Assembly (NCBI GenBank): GCA_963576785.1
Contig: OY756145.1
Span: 1,612,001 to 1,676,000, forward strand
Reading direction: 5' to 3'
Length of the DNA: 64,000 nucleotides
Source: Chlorophyllum brunneum
Lineage: Eukaryota > Basidiomycota > Agaricomycetes > Agaricales > Agaricaceae
Both the position numbers and the translations under genes were made by a program. The notes beneath the pieces are model-generated. The model saw nothing but the letters and a program-made list of their open reading frames with translations, did not search any database and was not told where the DNA came from. How positions within the stretch are numbered: position 1 is the first letter of the stretch; the number at the start of each line of letters is the position of its first letter. Positions 56,279 to 64,000 of this stretch are shown here, one piece after another.

Positions 56279-57394
56279 ATGTCCGGTAAGCCACTGGATA
56301 TCGTTTAATACTCTTACTTGCCTGACCGTCCTGCGACACAAGCTCCCAAATCCGCACTTATTCTTGGAGCGACAGGCCAGACTGGTCGCGTGCTGCTTCG
56401 AGAGCTTCTTGCCTCGCCTCAATTCACTAAAGTTGGAGAATATGGCCGCAATGTCACTCCAGCAAGTGATATCTCTATTGGCAAGGATAAGCTAGAACAA
56501 AAAGTCATCAACTTCGACAAGATTGATGAGGCTGCTTTGGAAGAAGGCCGCTGGGACGTTGTATACATAACGTATATCCACCCACCTATCTGTGCTTCCT
56601 TAATTGCACCGGCTCATCGATACGAACAGGCTGGGAACCACGAGGAAGGCCGCTGGAAGCGCTTCTGCTTTTGAGACGATCGACCGAGAGTGAGGACAGT
56701 TTCAATCCCCCTCGGAATGGGTATTCTGAGCAGTGTGACCACTCGCAGATATGTTCTCAGGGCCGCAACTGCCGCAAGAGTGCCCAGCCTTCAGCAGCGA
56801 GTTGTCTATCTTTCGGTATGTCTGGACCTACCCATAGCTTCTGAACTTCGTTTAATGGGCCTGCATAGAGTGGTGGTGCCAGCTCCACTTCACCCTTCCT
56901 ATATCCAAAGTGCGCCGAGTCCATTTCCAGAGTTCTAGATCTCATATAAATCAACAACAGGAGCAAAGGGATGACAGAAATTGGTCTCGCCAAGCTGGGC
57001 TATAGTGACGCTATCATCTTCCGTCCCGGGCTTCTGGCCGGTGCCCAACGGAAGGAACTACGTGTTGGAGAGAACATCTTCGGGTGTGTTTTCCCATCAT
57101 CACTCGCAAACTACGCCTTACAGGAGTAAAGGTATATGACAGGGTTGTTATCCTATGTCTCCGATTCCGTTGAGATCCAGGCATGTGCTTGCAGATTTCT
57201 TCCCTCGTTCTTCAGATAACGGGACTTTTATATAGATCCCAACACTGGCAAAGGCTATCTGCCGTGCAGGAATTCTCGGCTCCAGTGTCTTGCCCCCGAA
57301 TGCTAAGGCGTCGACAGTGAACAAGGATGGGGCGACTTTCACCCTGATTCCGAATAATGGTGCTATTGCTCTTGGCACTGTAAAGGAGGGCTGA
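56279..57394 (+). CDS. FMP52: FMP52/HTATIP2-like NAD(P)-binding protein
   Basis: An atypical short-chain dehydrogenase related to mitochondrial outer-membrane Fmp52 and human HTATIP2; its substrate is unknown. Exon 1 is ATGTCCG only; a 57-nt-class intron joins it to APKSALILGATGQTGRVLLR, which holds the GxTGxxG nucleotide-binding loop. Then KLEQKVINFDKIDEAALEEG, DVVYIT spliced to LGTTRKAAGSASAFETIDRE, YVLRAATAARVPSLQQRVVY, LSSGGASSTSPFLYPK, SKGMTEIGLAKLGYSDAIIF (with the YxxxK-like YPKSK), RPGLLAGAQRKELRVGENIF, YMTGLLSYVSDSVEIQ and IPTLAKAICRAGILGSSVLP. It ends GAIALGTVKEG, TGA 57392-57394. One intron (57181-57235) appears to start with GC instead of GT. The frame is broken everywhere unless the introns are removed, yet the spliced protein is complete. 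Confidence 0.78.
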
Positions 57395-57994
57395 CCAGGA
57401 GTACAGTGATTGATTCCCTATTGTAGGCAAAGTAACCAAAGTCGCCTAGTCTCCTTTTCCAGAGCCCTACTTGACTATCTGATTTCTTTTGCTTTTTCTG
57501 GAGTCTTCTGGACCTTTGATAATAGACGAACAGCTTCCGTTGCGTCTCGCTCTATCTGATTCCCTCAGCTTTCTAATCTCCATATATCTCATGTGCTACA
57601 TCTCTTAGATGGGTCAAGATGGATCTCAGTGATACGACAATGTACTATCATTTTGTGTTCTAGTCGCCATTAATCAGGAAAAAACGAGCTTTAAGAGTGT
57701 CCAGATAGTGTCCATTTTTATGTATGGAGCGAGTTACGGATGAAGGTATATAAAACAGGTTAGAGGGTGTAGAGCTCCTAGGAGACTTGCTCAGGAAACG
57801 AGGGGATAGCAGCGTTCTGGTGATATAGATTGTAAGGCATAATACAGGATGACGCAGGGTGAGATTAGGAACAGTATCAAACTGCAAGTCATGGAATGTG
57901 GTGTGGTACAAGGTAAAGCTTGGCACTAACGAAAGGAGCGATAAATACGAATGCAATGATCCGGACCGGGATGCATATGGAGTGAGGGAATAGA
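57395..57994. other. Convergent intergenic stretch, no gene seen
   Basis: 600 bases between two converging genes; expected 3' UTRs. Pyrimidine-rich near 57470-57600. Nothing else recognised. Confidence 0.5.
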
Positions 57995-60103
57995 TCATGG
58001 TCGATCGGAAGAGCGGCGAGCAGCAACAGATTTACCCGCAGCTAGCAGAGGGAAAGGGAGCGAGTAGCGTTTTGTCAGGGTCCTGATTTTTTGGTATGGT
58101 GTGGGTTTATTAGTGGCACCACGTCTCATCAGCGATTCGACGCGTTCCGCAGGTGTCTTTGGGGTGTCGACATTCTTCCATATCGAGGGAATGTTTGAGG
58201 TTGGAGATGCCCCAGTAGAGGCTGGAGTGCAGGTCCATTCAGATAGTGCGCACTGAGGTAAAAATAAAAACTGACCCCGGGGTCTGAAACCGTGGTTGAG
58301 CCTCATATCATCGAGGAAAATATTTTTCCGTGCCGGCGAACGAGGGACCTCCTCGATTACATTATCGTCATTCAGGCTGATATCGTCAAGGTTTGCTGGA
58401 ACACGGCGTGCAGGTCCATTAGCGCTTTCATCTGTTGACTCGGGTTGAAAACCGATCGGCGATGCACTACGCGAGTCCCAGTGCAACAGAGTGGAAGAAG
58501 CGTTGGCAGTGGGAGCAGAAATAACAGGTGAGGTAAACTGCAAAGGGATGTCAGGAACTGGAGGATGTTCGTCCACAGGGGTCTTGGGTCGGGGAGTACT
58601 GGGTTTGCGAGTATGACCAGCAGGAAGGCGAAGACTGCCTTGAGATGCTCGGTAGCTTCGCTTCCTAGCAGCAGATACATGTTGGCTCCGAGTGGTATCA
58701 CCCCGTGCACTCCTATGACTACGAGTGCTCCTCGTACTTTTGACGCTACGAGCACTCTTGTTGCTCTTCAAACTCTTCGCACTGTGAATGCTGAGGTTGT
58801 CTTGGTTGTCATCCTGAACATTAACGTCCGCTGGTATGTCTGCTGTTGGTTCGGCATGGCGAGGTGATAGCGGAGAGCGAGGTATGATGGCTTCTATGCT
58901 CAATAGCGTCGGTGCGATCCCCACACTGTGCGGCCTTGGGGAGGTGGGCGTCATGGGTAGGGAAACCACCTCAGCGGTCTCGATGATGGCCTCGTCTTCG
59001 GCATCGGATACCAGATCAGCTTCGTATTCATCCATTTCCCGTGCTAGCTTCTCTGCCTCCTTCCATGCATCCTCCAGCTCACCCTCGAGTTGAGTAATTC
59101 GTTCCTTTGCCTGTTGGAGCTCTGTGGTCCTACGCCCATAGCTATTATTAAGCTAGTTGCCGCGTTTAGCGGTGCGAAACATAAAAGGCGATTCGTACTA
59201 ACCTTTCGCAGTGCGATGGCGAGTGCGCTGGCCCAATGAACATCTAACATTCGGTTTATCTGTGACGTCTGGTCCGATACTTTCAGCATTTCCTCCAGTA
59301 GTCGATCACATTCAACGGTAACTTCCGAGAGCTGCAGCGCGAGTTTAGCAATACCGTCCACAGTGTCTTCCTTGTCCCTGTCCCTAAGGGATGGAATTTG
59401 AGCGCTTGTAATTAGAGCTTGTAGCAACATCGTTCGTCGATGCACCAAAAAACGATACTTTGACTGTGTCGAGACTTTCGATCTCTCCAGACGTTCAAGC
59501 TCAGCAGGTAAGAACTTGTCCAAATTTTCTACCGTCAAGAGTCGAATAAAGGACTCGCGTGCGGACGACCGGATGGCGCGAGATACGATCTGTTGGAGTT
59601 CTACCGAAGTGAAGGTCCCTATCAAGAAACGTCAACCCGGCATGCCACGACGTGATCGAGCGAAGACGACACCTACATAGGGCAGCTTCTAACGGAAGTG
59701 CCTTCCATTCAACGGGTTGGGGTTCAAACCTCATCTCCGGCGGCGCAGGTATGCGTGGAAGTGGGGGCGGCGACTGTGGGGACTGTGTGATTGGAGGTTC
59801 TGGCAGAACGCTATAAGCGGGCGGGAGGGAATCAGTGCCCGGAGAAGTGGGTGTTTGGAACCCTAGTGGGGTTTCTGGGAGAGTTGGAAGGACCCGGGGT
59901 TCCGAGATTACTGGGGAGGTGTGTATGGAATATGCCGGAGATGAAATCCTAGGGCTGGATGCAGTTGAAGCAATCGAGGAAGGTTGTGGTTGGTGTTCAA
60001 AGGTCGATCTTGAGGGTGTCCGTGGACCAGCGGGCGTAAAACTTGGGCGGGGACGAAGGGAGCGAAGGGAGCTGACGCGTGAGACATTCTCTATTGAATC
60101 CAT
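57995..60103 (-). CDS. Coiled-coil protein with disordered Ser/Pro ends, unassigned
   Basis: Not recognised by name. The chosen start (60101-60103) gives MDSIENVSRVSSLRSLRPRP; an in-frame ATG at 60253 would add 50 residues and cannot be excluded. The N-terminal 170 residues are Pro/Ser-rich (PPAYSVLPEPPITQSPQSPP). A helical central domain follows: SVELQQIVSRAIRSSARESF, LTVENLDKFLPAELERLERS, STQSKYRFLVHRRTMLLQAL, QLSEVTVECDRLLEEMLKVS, HWASALAIALRKLNNSYGRR and a coiled coil ELQQAKERITQLEGELEDAW. The C-terminal third is low-complexity, with a Ser/Arg/Lys repeat (SLKSNKSARSVKSTRSTRSH) and a Pro-rich part with SPARKNIFLDDMRLNHGFRP. It ends AARRSSDRP. The plan (disordered-helical-coiled coil-basic) would suit a cell-polarity or cytoskeletal scaffold, which is only a guess. 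Introns near 59160-59210 and 59620-59680 are supported by frame change. Confidence 0.65.
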
Positions 60104-62109
60104 ATCAGCTGTCCCCTGGAGAACAGGTTCGCGAGGGGCGATGTGACTGGAGGTCGTGGAAGTGGACGGTGTCCTAATCAAACTTATGTTCTCCGAATGT
60201 GCCCACACTAATTTCGAAACGGTTAGCACCAGCCAGGGTCCCCACTTTGTCATCTTCTCACAGGTAACCGGAACTGGCTGACAACATTGTCATTTCGGCT
60301 GCCCCAGCAAGATGAGTCTCCGAGCTTCCAAGTTAATTAGTTGCCATATCTCCATGTACTGGTGGCTGGTCTTTGGCAGCCACTAATATGGGTCTGCCGA
60401 CCCCAACCTCGAATACCAACTACTAGCCACCCTTGCCTTGAGCCCATCCGCGGACCAAACACATTCGAACTCATCTACAGGGATGGTGGTGGGCTATGTC
60501 AGTTCACCACCGCCTCATTCGTGGCCATACTATGGCAGCCAACGCTTGCTACTTGAGGCAATAAGCCCCACTTAAGATACATCGAACCCTGGCAACCTCC
60601 ACTGATGCGAGAACGATGACAGTATCTTTCAAACGCCAGCATGAGACGATAGACAAGTGTCTTCATCATGATTCTGTTCTATTCATGTTACCTTCCGGAT
60701 CACCGGTAGACGGTAGGATAGCATGTCGTTGATGTAGCGCGCCTTTCTTATTCCTCTAGAGGAATTTATAACAAGATTACCAGAAGAATCTGGGGTAGCA
60801 GCGAGCCCCAATCCCGATTCCAACGTATGATGCTCTGGGAAATCTGTCCAGTCTGACCGTAGACCCCAGCCCAAGCCGTCAAAGAATTTTGGCGGCCGGC
60901 TGTGGCCAGCGCCCACAAAAGCCAGAATTATGGGGCATGTCCATCCTAGGCTCTTATCTCTAATGACAAATTTGTGCGTCAGGCTTGGGAGCTTCTCATG
61001 GACCAGCGCAAACTCACCAATCCGCGAACCGACCACGCTCGTTAAGGCAAACAAGGGGCGGGAATTGACGTGTTCCCGTAATCCCGACGTGTTCCAGCAC
61101 ACGAATTGCATATTACTTGTATCGTCGAAGGCATAGTATCAAAAGACATGCCTGGAACAGGTGGACTTGAATCTTCAGAGTGCCATAGGTGATAAGTTAA
61201 TCCGATGACGAGCCGCCGTGACGCACAGAACTAACTTGGCGGAATCACCGAATTCGATTGCACAAAGGAAAATCTCTTAGGAGTTTCACTATGGATTAAT
61301 CACCACTCTGCTTGGAGCGAGCCTCAGAAGAAGCGACAGAGCACACGTGCGAGCGTCCCATCCAACCTGCCTACGGCCACGACCTTCGTTTACGACTTCT
61401 CTGGCAATGTATTCTGACTTCTCCTCGCACTATGTGCTGTGCTAGAGACCCTCCAACTCCCGGGTGCTAAACATCGACCCGTTAACTTCACGTGATGTAT
61501 CATATGTACTCGGGTCGTGACCAAGGAACTATGGAGAGGCTATGTAGATGACATTCCCTTGTAAGTACCCTGGCCCGTGGCGGTAGGTTGACGAGTGTTG
61601 TGTATTGCTCCGAATCATTTTGCACTCCCTCTGCGTTAAGTACAGGCCACGTTGTTAATAATAAAAGCGTCTTGACAACTCAATCCAAATGAACAGATGA
61701 AGACGTGGCCTATGTGATCGTCCTCTGATCCGTTTGAATTAGATGAATTAAAATGGCCCTCCAGTAATCCCATTTGCCCCGTCTGCTTTCCCTTTTTTTA
61801 TTTTATTTGCCTGTGGTGCGTGTAACTCAAAGCAGATGAATCTCACCTTATACAGATCACGAGCAATTCCGGGCGTGTTATGTCCACCTACACGCGTATG
61901 TGAACCCATGCGAACCACACGTCCCATTTTGTTCATTTGCCCAATGGTTCCCAGGACCACCTCAGACGACCGCCGGGGAATTGATTTGAGCTAGGGGAAG
62001 CTAGAAGTCATCTGTACGGGTCTTAAAGGTAACAATTTGGATAGGAAAGAGAGCAAGTGACTCATCTTCCTTCTCCTTCTCACCAACCTCCCAGCCAATC
62101 GAGCCACCC
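60104..62109. other. 2 kb gene-poor stretch with one possible small ORF
   Basis: Between two divergent genes. The only long frame is on the minus strand, 61111-60683, 142 residues from a real ATG (MQFVCWNTSGLREHVNSRPL), ending LPVIRKVT. It has no recognised domain and no visible introns, unlike genes around it, so it may be a taxon-limited gene or chance. From 61440 to 62000 nothing was recognised; the last 100 bases are a pyrimidine-rich promoter/5' UTR of the transporter. Confidence 0.35.
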
Positions 62110-64000
62110 ATGGAGAAGGTCACAAAGTCGAGCGAAGGCTCTCACAATGACATCACAATCGAAACCCCCGAGGTTAAGAAGGAGGGCTCGTCGCTCGAGG
62201 AGATCGATCCTGTAGCGGAGAGAAAGTTAGTGCGTAAACTGGACCTGATTTTGCTCCCTATGTTTTGTTTGATCTGTGAGCCCATTCTTCTCCTTGAGAT
62301 AAGATATTCGAAGCTAATGGTCTTCTACAGACTGCGTGAATTTTATCGATAGGTGTGTTTCTAATTTAAGGGTTGCATTCGCCCAGGCTGAGCCCCTTCT
62401 TGCTGTGCAGAACAGCTATTGGTATGTGAAGTTGAGGATTCTGTTGTCGTTCTTTGAGTATTTGCTTCTAGGAAACGCTATTATTGCAGGCATGTCCACC
62501 CCTCATCTTCTATCATTCAAAGTGCAAAACCCGCGGGCTTAGGTCTCGAGGAAGATTTGGGCATGCAAGGGTTTGACCTTAATATCGCCCTGACTGTGTT
62601 CTACATCTTTGTGCGTCACCTTCCGTGATGTCTCGGCATCGCTTCTGAACAACTCCACAGTTCACTCTTGTTGAAGTGCCGTCAAATCTTGCCCTCAAAC
62701 GGGTCGGCTCCATCTGGGTCGCGTATTTGGTCATTGGATTTGGGGTGGTGGCGTTGGGATCGGCTTTCATGAAGACCTATGGGCAAATGATAGTGACGAG
62801 AGTATTTCTGGGAATCGCAGAAGGCGGAACGTTGGTATGTTTCGCTTAGGGTGGTGTGGCTTGGCAATATTGATAGAAATTAATAGGCGGGACTGGTGTA
62901 CACCCTGGCTCGGGTAAGTTGGTTCCGTAACACTATGAAGGAGATTGGCCAAACGTTTGCGCGTGGTACATTGGATAATTATAGTTCTATCGTCGCCATG
63001 AGCTCGTACTGCGCATGGGCTTTTTCTTCGGACTCGCTCCGAGTCTTGCGGGTTCCTGTGAGGATTAAGTGCTCCTTACTTTGCCACAGTGCTTACTCAA
63101 TCCGGCACCCAGTCGGAGGCCTGCTTGCTTCAGGGCTTCTGACACTGGATGATTTTGGCCAGGTCAAGCGTTGGAGGAAGGTGAGACACAAAATCGGTGT
63201 CATCGACTCATTGACCGTTTTTTTTGCAGATATTCTTTGTTGAGGGTAAGGCGAGATAATCTTCGCGCTGGAACGGCAAACACTGAACCTCTTGCGTTCC
63301 TTTAACAGGTATCATCAGTATTGGGATCGGCCTTTGCTTATTAGTTGTTATGCCGGAAGACCCGCGTAAGACAAGAATGTTGAACGAGACTGAGCGAGCC
63401 CTAGCCATCGCGAGGATCAATGCGGATGCAGCGGTCAAGGTTGATGGAGCCAAAGAAAGGGCGACTTGGAAACTCATCCTGCGCTCCTTCAATATCTGGG
63501 TATGGGATTTTACGTCTTTCTTCCGTCGCTTATCGGGTTGACTGGCTTCAGACCTGGGTTTGTGCCATGGGTTACCTCTTCGTAAATATCTCTTTCCAGG
63601 GGTTAAGTCTATTCTTGCCGACGGTAATCCACTCTTGTGAGCATTTCTGTAGAAACACTATCTGGCACTCGAATTGACTCAGATCCGACGCTCAGTGGGT
63701 AATTTTTGTACGTCGGCGTTCGGACTACCCGGCGTATCATGTAGCTGAACATGCCATCGATAGCGGTTGTTCAAACCCAACTACGGACAGTTCCTTGCTA
63801 CCTTGTGGGTGCCGTCTGGTCAATTTCCAACTGCTTCATGAGTTGGTACTGGAATAGCCGTGGTATCGCAATTATCATGTGTATGCTTTTCCAAACTCTG
63901 GGATATGCTATGGCCATCGCCACAGAGAATCCCCATGCACGTTATGCCGCTTGTTTCTTCTCTATAATTGGCGGAACATCCTCTGGCCCACTGGTAGTCT
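62110..64000 (+). CDS. Allantoate permease-type (Dal5/anion:cation symporter) MFS transporter, 3' end outside window
   Basis: A plasma-membrane carrier of the anion:cation symporter branch of the MFS, whose fungal members import allantoate, nicotinate, pantothenate or similar acids. The ATG at 62110 gives MEKVTKSSEGSHNDITIETP, then KLVRKLDLILLPMFCLI spliced to YCVNFIDR. An 11-nt exon (62411-62421) and an 18-nt exon (62472-62489) complete the family motif DRTAIGNAIIAG, followed by LEEDLGMQGFDLNIALTVFY. Further: FTLVEVPSNLALKRVGSIWV, VTRVFLGIAEGGTL, AGLVYTLAR, FYRRHELVLRMGFFFGLAPS, GGLLASGLLTLDDFGQVKRW, FFVEGIISIGIGLCLLVVMP, then the central loop (ERALAIARINADAAVKVDGA) and helices to the window edge (YLVGAVWSISNCFMSWYWNS, YAMAIATENPHARYAACFFS). 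Substrate cannot be read from the sequence. The gene runs off the right edge. Confidence 0.82.

Overview
The window is nuclear DNA of a filamentous basidiomycete, most likely an Agaricomycete. The evidence is a high gene density, many short introns of about 50-70 nt in nearly every gene, roughly balanced base composition, and protein architectures known from basidiomycetes, such as the Ste50/Ubc2 adaptor with C-terminal SH3 domains. The species cannot be named from the sequence alone. Gene models were built by hand from reading frames, splice sites and family knowledge, so inner exon edges are less certain than the spans.

Left part (1-32.5 kb), conserved housekeeping genes. In order: the 3' end of an ataxin-10/CTR86 gene; LEO1 (Paf1 complex); an unrecognised Pro/Ser-rich protein; a large protein with clathrin-ear-type DFxDF motifs; the MAPK adaptor STE50/UBC2; a DnaJ co-chaperone; IPI3 (60S maturation); a TMEM14 protein; a GIT1-like permease; a PQ-loop membrane protein; KEI1 (sphingolipid synthesis); a class II eIF4E (4EHP type); an MsrB methionine sulfoxide reductase; tropomyosin; and a CUB1/UPF0662 protein. 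Many neighbours are divergently transcribed from short shared promoters.

Middle and right part (33-56 kb), accessory. Five dispersed or tandem paralogues (A-E) encode an F-box-like family with no function I can name. All five keep one intron that splits the same Trp codon. They surround an AT-rich block (about 38.8-44.9 kb) made of two decayed Ty1/copia retrotransposons in opposite orientation, one apparently inserted in an LTR of the other. An SLC35F-type transporter and a small single-pass membrane protein lie between paralogue A and the block. RPF1 and YTP1 lie between paralogues D and E.

Right end (56-64 kb): an FMP52/HTATIP2-like oxidoreductase, a long coiled-coil protein with a basic Ser-rich tail, a 2 kb gene-poor stretch, and the 5' part of an allantoate-permease-type MFS transporter with a very short exon and a likely GC-AG intron. 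No tRNA, rRNA or CRISPR array was seen.
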